Positions 1 through 7,652 of a DNA stretch of 64,000 nucleotides are shown here, piece by piece (the first letter of the stretch is position 1; each line of letters begins with the position of its first letter). This DNA comes from JABDIP01 sp965212545 (GTDB taxonomy: Bacteria; Pseudomonadota; Alphaproteobacteria; DSM-16000; Inquilinaceae), in the NCBI GenBank assembly GCA_965212545.1, contig CBDBVB010000030.1, positions 124,001-188,000 of the forward strand. Reading direction: 5' to 3'. A program made the translations under genes and the position numbers. Below the pieces are notes generated by a model. It worked only from the letters and a program-made list of their open reading frames with translations, was not told where the DNA came from and did no database searches.

Positions 1-1708
1 ACGGCCGCTGTCCCTCACCAAGCAAATGAGGAGCCGCTGCCGCGGCCACGGCTTCATAGTATGCTGCATGGCCTGCCAGCACCGCATCGTGGTCGGGGCC
101 GGCGGCCAGACCTTCGAGCGCGTATTCGCGGATCGTGTCAAGCATCCGCAGACGCGGCCGCCCAAGCGCAGTTCCGCGCTGCAGCAGGCTCTTCGCGACC
201 AGTGACTCCAGCCCCTCCAGAACATCCAGATCGACCGCGTCGAGGCCGCGCAGAGCAGCCTCGGCCGCTTCGATGTCGAACCCGCCGGAGAACACGGAGA
301 CGCACCGCAGCAGGCGGCGTTCCGCCTCAGACAACAGAGCGTCGCTCCACGCGATGGTCCGGCGTAGCGCACGGTGCCGCGGGTCAAGATCGCGCCGCTC
401 ATCCTTGAGGAATTCGAGGCCTCCGACGAGGCGTTTTTCCAGCTCGTCGGGATCGAGCAAGGCGCCATGGGCAGCGGCCAACTCAATGGCCAACGGGAGG
501 CCGTCCAGCCGTCGGCAGATCCGCGCAATCGGATCGGCATTGGTCAGGGTGACCGCGAAGTCCGGTCGTTTGTCGCGAACTCGCTCGACGAATAGTGTCA
601 CCGCATCCGTCGACCTGATCGCCTCGACCGCGTCGCCGGCCTCCGGCGTGCCCAAAGGCGGAACCTCGGAAACAATCTCCGACCGTATGCTGAGAACCTC
701 GCGGCTGGTCACCAGGATGGACAGGTTCGGGCACCCGCCCAGTAGGTCAGGGATTAGCCGTGCCGCGTCGATCACATGTTCGAAAGTGTCGAGGACCAGC
801 AAGACCCGGGCGTCGGCGATCTCGTTGCAGATAGCATCCGCCGGCGACATTCCGGGCATCTCGTGGGAGCCCAGCGACTGAACCACGGCCGAGGCCACGA
901 GATCGGCACTGACCACTTCGCCGAGTTGCACCCAGTGGACTCCGCCCGGAAAATCGTGCTGCACGCTCTGGGCAACTGCCATGGCGACGCTGGTCTTGCC
1001 CGTTCCACCCGGACCGGTCAGCGTTACAAATCGACAACGGTCCTGGATGAGCAGTTTGCAGACGTGGTTCGTCTCCTCAGCGCGTCCGACCAGTTCGATT
1101 GGATTGGACGGCAGGTTGCTCCGGCCGGAGCCGAGCGAACGAAGCGGCGGGAAGGTGTCTTGGAGACCCGCGATGGTGATGTCGAAAATCTGCTCGGGGT
1201 ATCGAAGGTCCTTCAAACGATGCGATCCAAGGTCCCGAAACTCGGCCCCCTCGGGCAGCATCTCCTCCGGGACGCGAGATCGTACCTCCCTGGAGAGGAC
1301 GATCTGACCGCCATGAGCGGAGGCGCCGATCCGCGCAGCCCGGTGGATTTCCAGACCAACGAAATCGTCGCCGAGGGATTGCACTGTACCCGCGTGCAGC
1401 CCAATGCGGACCCGCACCTGACATCCGCCCGGCCAGAATTCGTCGTGCAGCGCATGCTGCACGTCGATAGCGGCTCGCAGCCCAGCGGCAGGATCGGAGA
1501 ACACCGCGAATACCGCGTCTCCCGCTGTATTCACCAATTGACCGTGATGTCCGGCGATGGCCGCTGACAGGATGTCGTAGTGTCGTTTCAGGATCTTCGG
1601 GTATAGCGGGCCGATCGACTGGAGGAGACCAGTCGATCCTTCGATGTCGGTGAACATCATGCAAAGATCGTGATCCTGCCGATTGGAAACGCCAACTGCC
1701 GCAGTCAT
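1..1708 (-). CDS. Class III nucleotide cyclase fused to NB-ARC-type ATPase (partial, C-terminus beyond window)
   Basis: Read by hand on the minus strand from ATG 1708 (GAGG eight bases upstream); the frame stays open to the window edge, about 569 residues. The N-terminal cyclase domain (about 1-180) shows the metal-binding motif FTDIEGST (D21) and the second acidic site NTAGDAVFAVF (D64). The HRAARI and HGGQIVLS motifs typical of this branch follow. A STAND/NB-ARC ATPase comes next: Walker A GPGGTGKT at about 232-239, Walker B-like VLLVLDTFEHV near 300, sensor LVTSRE near 322. Family members are usually multi-domain regulators ending in TPRs or a LuxR-type HTH; the missing C-terminus would decide this. 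The cyclase metal residues are intact, so activity is plausible; the trigger is unknown. Confidence 0.85.
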   Translation of the reverse strand, partial: MTAAVGVSNRQDHDLCMMFTDIEGSTGLLQSIGPLYPKILKRHYDILSAAIAGHHGQLVNTAGDAVFAVFSDPAAGLRAAIDVQHALHDEFWPGGCQVRVRIGLHAGTVQSLGDDFVGLEIHRAARIGASAHGGQIVLSREVRSRVPEEMLPEGAEFRDLGSHRLKDLRYPEQIFDITIAGLQDTFPPLRSLGSGRSNLPSNPIELVGRAEETNHVCKLLIQDRCRFVTLTGPGGTGKTSVAMAVAQSVQHDFPGGVHWVQLGEVVSADLVASAVVQSLGSHEMPGMSPADAICNEIADARVLLVLDTFEHVIDAARLIPDLLGGCPNLSILVTSREVLSIRSEIVSEVPPLGTPEAGDAVEAIRSTDAVTLFVERVRDKRPDFAVTLTNADPIARICRRLDGLPLAIELAAAHGALLDPDELEKRLVGGLEFLKDERRDLDPRHRALRRTIAWSDALLSEAERRLLRCVSVFSGGFDIEAAEAALRGLDAVDLDVLEGLESLVAKSLLQRGTALGRPRLRMLDTIREYALEGLAAGPDHDAVLAGHAAYYEAVAAAAAPHLLGEGQRP

Positions 1709-1865
1709 CTTGGAAACCTCGGGCTCGGAGGCGCCCCTCGGCGCGCCGCGTCACGCTAGGAGCCGTGTGTCAGTGTACCGGAACTCGGGCGAATGACTTT
1801 GACACAGCTCAACTTCATAGGCGGCCCATTGGCGATCCGGTCAATGTCCGCTCCTGGCCGGTCAG

Positions 1866-1896
1866 CGACGTTCGCCGTCTCGGCCAACGAGTGCCG
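1866..1896. repeat. Short dispersed motif, copy 1
   Basis: The 15 bases CGACGTTCGCCGTCT at 1866-1880 recur identically at 8786-8800. The next sixteen bases differ at only about four positions between the two sites. Both copies lie in gaps upstream of genes (the dipeptidase and the alpha/beta hydrolase). Function unknown; it could be a remnant of a dispersed intergenic repeat family. Confidence 0.4.
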
Positions 1897-1989
1897 CTGA
1901 CCGTCCGAACCGGTTCTCCCCGCGGGTCGTTGACCGGGCACGGTGCCGTTCATACCCTGGCGGGAGAGGCATGAGGGGAGTCGAGCGGG

Positions 1990-3147
1990 ATGGCGGAGTC
2001 GAGCCTTGCCAGGATGGCCGGAGCGGTCTTCGCCGCGGCGCTGCTTGGCGGCTGCGGGACGTTCGTCGACCGCATGCTGAACCAGGTCTACGAGGACCCG
2101 CCCTACCAGGTCGGCCCTGAGGCGCTGGCGCTGCATGAACGGCAGGTCGTCGTCGACCTGCACGGCGATATCCTGTTGTGGAACCGGGATCTGCTGGAGC
2201 GGGCCTCCTACGGGCATGTCGACCTGCCGCGCCTGCAGGAGGGCAATGTGGCCTTGCAGGTGTACGGTGTGGTCACCCAGGTGCCCTTGTTCGTGGGGCT
2301 GGACAACAACAGCGATCGGCCGGATCTGATCACCGCCCTGGCGTGGTCCGACGACTGGCCGCCGGAAACGAGCGAAAGCCGGCTGGAGCGGGCACTCTAT
2401 CAGGCCGACAAGCTGCAGGACCGGGTGCGGCAGTCCGCCGGTGCGCTCAGGCTGATCACGGCCAGGCGTGAATTGGATGCGCTGATCGCCGATCGGGGCC
2501 GTGGCGATTCTGTGATCGGCGCCATCCTGTCGCTGGAAGGCACCCATGCGCTGGAGGGCGATCCGGAGAACATCGATCGCCTGTAGGAGGCGGGATTCCG
2601 CATCATCGGCCTGGCCCATTTCTTCGACAACGAGATGAGCGGTTCGGCGCATGGCCAGGAGAAATACGGGCTGACGCCGGCCGGCCGGATCCTGCTGCGC
2701 CGCATGCAGCAGCGCGGGATGATCGTCGATCTGGCACATGCCTCGCCGCAGGCCATCGAGGATGTGCTGGCACTGGGGCAGGGGCCGGTGATCGTGTCCC
2801 ATGGTGGCGTGCGGGCGACCTGCGACACGGTGCGCAACCTCTCCGACGAGCAGGTGCGGGCGATCACTGCGACCGGCGGGGTGATCGGGGTGGGCATCTT
2901 TCGCTATGCCACCTGCGGCAAGTCGCTCGACGACACGGTCGCCGCCATGCGTCATATCGCCGACCTGGTTGGCGTGCAGCACGTCGCGCTGGGCTCCGAC
3001 TTCGACGGCGCCACCGCCACGGTGTTCGACGGCACTGGCTGGCCGCTTCTGACCGAGGCCCTGATGGAGGCCGGATTCAGCGATGAGGATATCGCCGCCA
3101 TCCTCGGAGGCAACGCGCTGCGGGTCCTGCGACAGGGCCTGCCGTAA
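1990..3147 (+). pseudogene. M19 membrane dipeptidase-like lipoprotein, interrupted by one in-frame amber codon
   Basis: Peptidase family M19 (renal-type dipeptidase, Zn-dependent dipeptide hydrolysis). The start at 1990 has GGGAG nine bases upstream and a lipoprotein signal (AALLGGC). Metal-site motifs are present: DLHGDI, SLEGTHAL, DLAHAS, VSHGGVRA and GSDFDG. TAG at 2584-2586 interrupts the frame, but the sequence on both sides is in the same frame and matches the family without loss (ENIDRL, stop, EAGFRIIGLAHFF). Reading through gives 385 residues, normal length. The second half has no good independent start; the first internal ATG is at 2635. Most likely a nonsense allele. The flanking M19 consensus often has an aromatic residue here, so TAC/TAT to TAG is a simple explanation. 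Confidence 0.85.
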
Positions 3148-3401
3148 CGCCTTCGCCACGCAGCGACCGTAAGAACGTCGCCGGTCTGATCGCCTGCCAC
3201 TGAGAGCGACAGCGGGTCGCCGCGTCGATTGGATTTTCAGGTCTTTGGTGATGGGGGTCACAGCCGTCGCGGTATTCTGTACTCTAGGACTACCGCATCA
3301 GTGGGTCGCTGGTGGCTGGTCCCGGGCGATCTGTTCCGAAGGTTGGAGGAGAAATCCAGGGTTTCGGCGATTGATCCGGACCGAACGGGTGGAGGCAGGA
3401 C

Positions 3402-4613
3402 ATGGCACGGTTGGCAGAAAGCGTTGCGACAGTCATCACCAGGAGGGGCGCCGGTTCGACGTTCCGGGACAGCATGGCCGGCCTTGCCTTCGCGGTTCTG
3501 ATCGCGGTTCTCTGGTCGGCGCCGAGCGTCGCCCAGGATAGCAATCGTCGGGTCGCCCTGGTCATCGGCAACAGCAACTATGCCAGCGCGCCGGAATTGC
3601 CGAACCCGGCAAACGACGCGCTCGCGATGTCCGACTCGCTGCGCCAACTGGGCTTCACCGTAGAGACGGGGATCGACCTCGACGCCGCCGGCATGGTCTC
3701 GAACCTGCGGTCATTCGGCTCCATGGCTGAGAATGCCGATGTGGCGCTGGTGTTCTACGCCGGCCATGGCATTCAGGTCGACGGGGAGAATTTCCTGTTG
3801 CCGGTCGACACGACATTGGAGCGGGAACGGGACCTCAATTACGAGGCGTTGGCGCTCAATCTAATCCTGAGCGAGGTATCGCAGGCGCGGAAGCTCGCCG
3901 TGGTCATCCTCGACGCCTGCCGCGACAACCCGTTCGCCGGACAGTTGAAGACCGCCATGGGGCCGACCCGGTCGACCGTGGTCGGCCGCGGCCTTACCCG
4001 TGTCGACGCACCGGCCGATACCCTGGTCGCCTTCGCCACCCGCGACGGCGCCGTGGCCGAGGACGGGTTCGGCTTCAACAGCCCCTTCACCACTGCCCTG
4101 GTAAGCCACCTCGACGAACCAGGTGTGGAGATCGGCCATTATTTCCGCAAGGTGCGGGATTCTGTGGTGGAGTCGACGAATGGCCGCCAGGAGCCCTTCG
4201 TCTATGGCTCGCTGAGTGCCGAACAGTTCTACCTGAACCCCCGCTCGAGCGTTCCGCAACCAGCTTTCGTGCAGACGACTGCGCCGGCACCGCCGGCACC
4301 GCCGGCGCCGCAGACCGACGCCGAAGCCGACGTGCTGTTCTGGCGCTCCATCCAAGATCGCGACGACCCGACCGAATACCGCGCCTATCTCAACCGCTTC
4401 CCGAGCGGCATGTTTGCCGACATCGCGCGCTACCGGCTGGGTTCGGACGCAGCAACTGAGGGGACGCCCGCCGTCGAAGAGCCGGCCGAGGTCACCGCTG
4501 CCGCTCCCCCGCGACGGATTTGGAACAGGAGAGTCCGAGACTACGACCTCGCCAACGACCGTGGCGACCGCGACAACGATGACGACGACGGCGGTGACGA
4601 CGGCGACGACTGA
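3402..4613 (+). CDS. Secreted/anchored caspase-like (peptidase C14) protein with Asp-rich tail
   Basis: Caspase-fold cysteine peptidase of the bacterial metacaspase/paracaspase type, 403 aa. The start has GGAGG upstream. A hydrophobic segment (about 26-45) implies export or anchoring. The catalytic dyad is visible: His122 in FYAGHG and Cys173 in ILDACRDNPF; the first strand reads RVALVIGNSNY. After the peptidase domain come a Pro/Ala linker (about 285-305) and a short repeat-like motif (FWRSIQDRDDPTEYRAYL, about 315-350) commonly found after such domains. The end is a highly acidic DDDDGGDDGDD tail. The tail-coding DNA is part of a direct repeat that recurs at about 7323. The substrate is unknown, and whether the acidic tail is native or acquired with the repeat is open. 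Confidence 0.88.
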   Translation: MARLAESVATVITRRGAGSTFRDSMAGLAFAVLIAVLWSAPSVAQDSNRRVALVIGNSNYASAPELPNPANDALAMSDSLRQLGFTVETGIDLDAAGMVSNLRSFGSMAENADVALVFYAGHGIQVDGENFLLPVDTTLERERDLNYEALALNLILSEVSQARKLAVVILDACRDNPFAGQLKTAMGPTRSTVVGRGLTRVDAPADTLVAFATRDGAVAEDGFGFNSPFTTALVSHLDEPGVEIGHYFRKVRDSVVESTNGRQEPFVYGSLSAEQFYLNPRSSVPQPAFVQTTAPAPPAPPAPQTDAEADVLFWRSIQDRDDPTEYRAYLNRFPSGMFADIARYRLGSDAATEGTPAVEEPAEVTAAAPPRRIWNRRVRDYDLANDRGDRDNDDDDGGDDGDD

Positions 4614-4849
4614 CCAAGATCGCCGCAGATCCGAGGAAACTGGTGACGAAGGCCGTGTCCCTGGCGCGGCCTTCGTGCTTCATGCCGCTGAAATCGGCTC
4701 CTGCCGGGCCCGGTGGTCCGATCGGTTCTGCTATGACTCTGGCTGTGTGACGCCGTTTTCCATCCTGCATCGGGCATTGGTGTCGATGTCGGCTCACAAT
4801 CCTTAGCCGGCCCACTCTCCGGCAGCCTGCCGAATGCCGGATCTGACCC
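4593..4849. repeat. Direct repeat copy A (~250 bp), overlapping the caspase-like gene end
   Basis: Begins in the Asp-codon-rich 3' end of the caspase-like gene and runs through the intergenic region to CTGACCC near 4849. It matches 7323-7577 in the same orientation, by eye over 80% identical. Shared landmarks are the gene-end GACGGCGGTGAC/GACGGCGGCGAC, a hairpin around AAGGCCGTG, and a tail reading TCCGGCAGCCTGCCGAAT. It lies upstream of the PspA-like operon, with copy B downstream. It has no transposase or terminal inverted repeats, so duplication or recombination is likelier than an IS element. Confidence 0.8.
4647..4675 (+). terminator. Hairpin after the caspase-like gene
   Basis: CGAAGGCCG at 4647-4655 pairs with CGGCCTTCG at 4667-4675 around an 11-base loop, 33 bases after the stop codon. 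There is no strong T-run, so this is either a weak intrinsic terminator or an mRNA 3'-end stabiliser. The same hairpin, with longer arms, exists in repeat copy B. Confidence 0.5.
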
Positions 4850-4885
4850 TGAGAGGACATGCTGGGGTCGCAAGGCCATCCGCCG

Positions 4886-5032
4886 TCAGCTCTTCAACCT
4901 CGAAAAGACGCCCTCGAAGACGTGAATGGCCTTGACCAGATTCACGTGGTCGAGCTTCTCCGGATCGACAAACGCCTGATCGCCTTGTGTCCGGTGATCA
5001 ATGATCTTGCCGCGGTCACAGGGGCTTGACAA
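4886..5032 (-). other. Possible short coding remnant
   Basis: A 48-codon minus-strand frame from TTG 5032, with coding-like composition (contains QAFVDPEKLDHVNLVKAI). It has no Shine-Dalgarno sequence, its 5' end overlaps the -35 box of the opposing PspA promoter, and I do not recognise a family. It may be the decayed 3' end of a gene lost when the flanking repeat was formed, or chance. Confidence 0.2.
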
Positions 5033-5054
5033 ATTGAACAATGTTCAATATTTT
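5026..5054 (+). promoter_or_regulatory. Sigma70-type promoter of the PspA-like operon
   Basis: Consensus -35 TTGACA (5026-5031), exact 17-base spacer, -10 TATTTT (5049-5054). The AT-rich patch stands out from its G+C-rich surroundings. An AAGGA ribosome site at 5074-5078 precedes the ATG at 5087. The spacer is almost entirely occupied by one palindromic operator, with a second just after the -10 box. Confidence 0.8.
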
Positions 5055-5071
5055 GATTGAACCTAGTTCAA
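5034..5071. promoter_or_regulatory. Twin perfect palindromic operators (TetR-type)
   Basis: Two identical-arm palindromes: TTGAAC-AAT-GTTCAA (5034-5048) and TTGAAC-CTA-GTTCAA (5057-5071), centres 23 bp apart. The first fills the -35/-10 spacer and the second covers the likely transcription start, the arrangement of a tightly repressed promoter. The obvious binding partner is the TetR-family gene at the end of the same operon (7064-7341), which is broken. Assigning the sites to that protein is inference. Confidence 0.8.
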
Positions 5072-5086
5072 TTAAGGAACTGAATC

Positions 5087-5725
5087 ATGAGATTGAAAAG
5101 AATGGTCGCGTCGGTGGGCGCGAGTTTCGAGCAACTCGTCAACAAGATCGAAAACCACGAGGCGGTTGCCGAGTCGGTGATTCGGGACGTCCGTGCCTCA
5201 GCCGCAAAATTGAAAGTCCAGATGGGCGGGGTGAACGGACAGGCGGAACGCCTGCGGGAACGACGGAACGCACTCGCCGAGGATGCCGGGCGCTGGCGCG
5301 AGCGCGCCAAGCGCCTCGCGATTGAGGACGAGGAGCGAGCGCTGGAATGCCTGCGCCGAATGAAACGCGCCGAGGCCGAGCAAGCGCAGGTGGTCGATCA
5401 GCTTGCCCAGTACGAAGCCCTCTTCGAGAAGCTGAAGGACCGGCTCGCTGCCGTCGAGGCACGGCTGTCGGACCTGCAGCTGAAGCGCACGGCCTTGTCG
5501 AGCCGAAGCTCGCGCGCCCAGGTCATGGGCGCAGCCGATCAAGAGTCGATGTCTGACGTCAATGCCGTCTTCGACCGCTGGGAGATGGCCGTGATCGAGG
5601 GTGAGTACCTGGACCAGGTCGTCGGCGGCGAGAGCGATAGTCTCGAGCGCGAACTCGATGCGGCAGAGGAACGGGAACAGCTCAAAGCCGCCTTGGAAGA
5701 CCTCAAGAAGGAGGACCTGTCATGA
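5087..5725 (+). CDS. PspA/IM30-like coiled-coil protein
   Basis: 212 aa, almost wholly alpha-helical coiled coil rich in Glu, Arg and Ala. The N-terminus (MRLKRMVASVGASFEQLVNK) matches the amphipathic-helix start of PspA/IM30 proteins, which bind and protect stressed inner membrane. Length is close to the family's ~220 aa. It is the first gene after the repressible promoter, and its stop overlaps the next start (ATGA at 5722-5725), so it is translationally coupled to the membrane protein. No PspBC or PspF partners are present. Family call is by helix pattern and N-terminus; an unrelated coiled-coil protein remains possible. Confidence 0.7.
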   Translation: MRLKRMVASVGASFEQLVNKIENHEAVAESVIRDVRASAAKLKVQMGGVNGQAERLRERRNALAEDAGRWRERAKRLAIEDEERALECLRRMKRAEAEQAQVVDQLAQYEALFEKLKDRLAAVEARLSDLQLKRTALSSRSSRAQVMGAADQESMSDVNAVFDRWEMAVIEGEYLDQVVGGESDSLERELDAAEEREQLKAALEDLKKEDLS

Positions 5726-7035
5726 CGATCATGGAGCACAATACTGAGGCACAGACCGTGCACCCAGAGGTCGACTCGAATGCGCGGTTCGCCACCTTCC
5801 TGCGTTGGTTCGGCGCCGGGGCCGTGGGAATTTCGGGGCTGCTCTATCTGCTGCAAGGAATCGAGAATATCGATGGCGCGCTCAGAAACTGGGTCTATTT
5901 CGGTCTGATGGTGATCCTGGTCGGCGGCGGGCTGGTAAGCCGCCTGACCCTGAAGGACGCCAAGGGTGCCCGGCTATTCTTCGCACTGGCGGCGGCGGTC
6001 GTTCCGGTGCAATTCGCACAGCTTGGGGGCATGATCCACGAGCTCGTCGCCGTCGAAAGCGTGGGCCACTGGTCCAACTTCTCGGCCGTGACGGCCTCGA
6101 CCACCGCCCTGGTGGGTGCAGCAACGGCCCTGCTGTTGGTCCCGGTGGCCTACTCCGGATTCTCAGTCCTCGCACGCGGCGAGGCGCGGCGTCTGACCTT
6201 GGCGTTCTCCGCGCTGAACGGCCTCTTGCTAATCCCGGCGCGCGATTCGCTTGTCGGGATGGCTGTGTTGGTCGTCTTCGTCGCGGTGGCCTTGATCCTG
6301 GAGCAACGTTATTTCGCCGCCAAGGACTCGCCGCCAGTGTTTCGGACGGCCGAAGGCGGCGCTGTTCGAGCCATCTTTCTTTTGCCGCTCGCAATCGCCG
6401 CGACACGATTCGGACTGCACGTGGAAGCGCTTTGGGGCTATTGCGCTCTGGGGGCTTTGTTTGGAACGACCCTGGTCTTCGGCGGAACCTGGATCCGAAA
6501 TCGATGGCTCATGGAGATCGTGTCCCTTACAGGGACCTCGGCAGTCGCGCTTTCCTGGTGGGTGTTCGCCCAGGATGTCATCTGGGCGGCCGATCGAACG
6601 ATTGCCCACCCCTACCTGGCAACCTTCGCGCCGATCGCGCTCTTCCTGATCATCGGCGCGGATAGATCACCCATGTACGCCCGGTACTATCGTGGTACGG
6701 CGACTGCGCTGTTGATCGCGCTCTCGTTCCAAATCCTGATAGCCGACCACGCCGTCATCACTGGCGTCTCTATGGTCTTGGCCGGCGTGGCACTGGCGAC
6801 ATGGAGCCTGTTCCGAAAACATCGCGAGCCGCTGATCGGCGGCGCCATCATCGCTGCGGCCGGATTCGGTGCTTCAATCGCCGCCGCTGTGGAGCATATG
6901 ACGGTGAACTCATGGATCCTGTTCGCCGGTCTCGGTGTGGCGCTGGTGCTCGTATCGTCAGTGGTCGAGCGCTATGGCAAGCGGGCCTTGCATTCCACGC
7001 TCGACGCGTGGGCCGACCTTCGCGAATGGGAATAG
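5722..7035 (+). CDS. Polytopic membrane protein of the PspA-like operon
   Basis: 437 aa with about twelve hydrophobic segments separated by short charged loops. The first comes after a ~25-residue cytosolic head, and the last ends just before a charged tail (LDAWADLREWE). No transporter signature, binding motif or catalytic residue is recognisable. It overlaps the PspA-like gene by ATGA and is followed 28 bases later by a TetR-family gene. The gene order coiled-coil membrane-stress protein, membrane protein, TetR suggests a self-regulated envelope-stress module whose inducer may be lipophilic; this is inference. Function otherwise unknown. Confidence 0.75.
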   Translation: MTIMEHNTEAQTVHPEVDSNARFATFLRWFGAGAVGISGLLYLLQGIENIDGALRNWVYFGLMVILVGGGLVSRLTLKDAKGARLFFALAAAVVPVQFAQLGGMIHELVAVESVGHWSNFSAVTASTTALVGAATALLLVPVAYSGFSVLARGEARRLTLAFSALNGLLLIPARDSLVGMAVLVVFVAVALILEQRYFAAKDSPPVFRTAEGGAVRAIFLLPLAIAATRFGLHVEALWGYCALGALFGTTLVFGGTWIRNRWLMEIVSLTGTSAVALSWWVFAQDVIWAADRTIAHPYLATFAPIALFLIIGADRSPMYARYYRGTATALLIALSFQILIADHAVITGVSMVLAGVALATWSLFRKHREPLIGGAIIAAAGFGASIAAAVEHMTVNSWILFAGLGVALVLVSSVVERYGKRALHSTLDAWADLREWE

Positions 7036-7063
7036 GCGGGAAAGGGAGAGGGAGGATATCTCG

Positions 7064-7341
7064 TTGGCGCGCCGAAGCGATCACGCCAAGGACGAACGCA
7101 AAGTCTCATCATCGGCGAGGCGAAGAAATTGGTGGAGGCATTCGGCGCGACCAACATCACGGCACGAGATACTGCGGCTCGAATTGGGTATACGCCGGGA
7201 AGGCTCCAATCCCAATTCGACAAACTGGGAGCCGTTTTCCTGCAGGTGAATGTGCGCATCGTGATGCGCCTGGAGACTCAGATTCAAGGCGCAATCGACA
7301 GCGGCGACAGCCGCCGCATCGACAACGACGGCGGCGACTGA
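7064..7341 (+). pseudogene. TetR-family repressor, frameshifted and truncated
   Basis: Start TTG 7064 with GGAGG at 7051-7055. The first codons read LARRSDHAKDERK, then the frame is lost at AAA (7100-7102). One extra A would join it to SLIIGEAKKLVEAFGATNIT, followed by an HTH (ARDTAARIGYTPGRLQSQFD) and the start of helix 4. That is a TetR DNA-binding domain. After about residue 80 the frame runs into the duplicated acidic tail (IDNDGGD, stop), so the ligand-binding domain is gone. With the missing base restored the product would be only ~92 aa against the usual ~190. Likely the former autorepressor of the operon; breakage would leave the twin operators unoccupied unless another copy exists elsewhere. 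Confidence 0.75.
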
Positions 7342-7577
7342 GCGATATCGCCGCGTATCCGAGGAGTTCGGTGGCGAAGGCCGTGTCCCTGGCACGGCCT
7401 TCGTGCTTCTTGCCGCTGGATTCGGGTTCTGCGGGAACCGGTGGTCCGATCGGTTTTGCTATGACTCAGGCTGTGTGACGCCGTTGCCCATACTGCATCG
7501 GACATTGGAGTCGATGTCGGCTCACGACCCCTAGTCCGCCCAATCTCCGGCAGCCTGCCGAATACCGGATCTGACCC
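7323..7577. repeat. Direct repeat copy B (~250 bp), truncating the TetR gene
   Basis: Same orientation as copy A (4593-4849). It starts in GACGGCGGCGAC, which supplies the last codons of the truncated TetR frame, and ends at CTGACCC near 7577. Similarity may resume in GAGG-CATGCTGGGTCG around 7637-7652 (compare 4853-4870), implying an insertion in one copy. The boundary coincides with loss of the TetR C-terminal domain, marking it as a recombination junction. Confidence 0.8.
7375..7403 (+). terminator. Hairpin after the TetR remnant
   Basis: CGAAGGCCGTG (7375-7385) pairs perfectly with CACGGCCTTCG (7393-7403), loop TCCCTGG. Copy A has the same stem with one mismatch (GTG opposite CGC), so the stem is largely conserved between the repeats. 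No T-run follows. Confidence 0.5.
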
Positions 7578-7652
7578 GTTGCTGACGGCTAGCCAATCGT
7601 CCGCTGCGCCATGTCAATGCGGAGTCCGGAGAGGGTGAGGCATGCTGGGTCG

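Noticed and set aside
1799..1804. TTGACA resembling a -35 box before the dipeptidase
   Set aside because: No acceptable -10 box 16-18 bases downstream (only TCATAG after 10 bases).
2584..2586. Programmed amber readthrough or pyrrolysine
   Set aside because: No PYLIS-like structure evident and no pyl genes in view; family alignment suggests an ordinary aromatic codon mutated.
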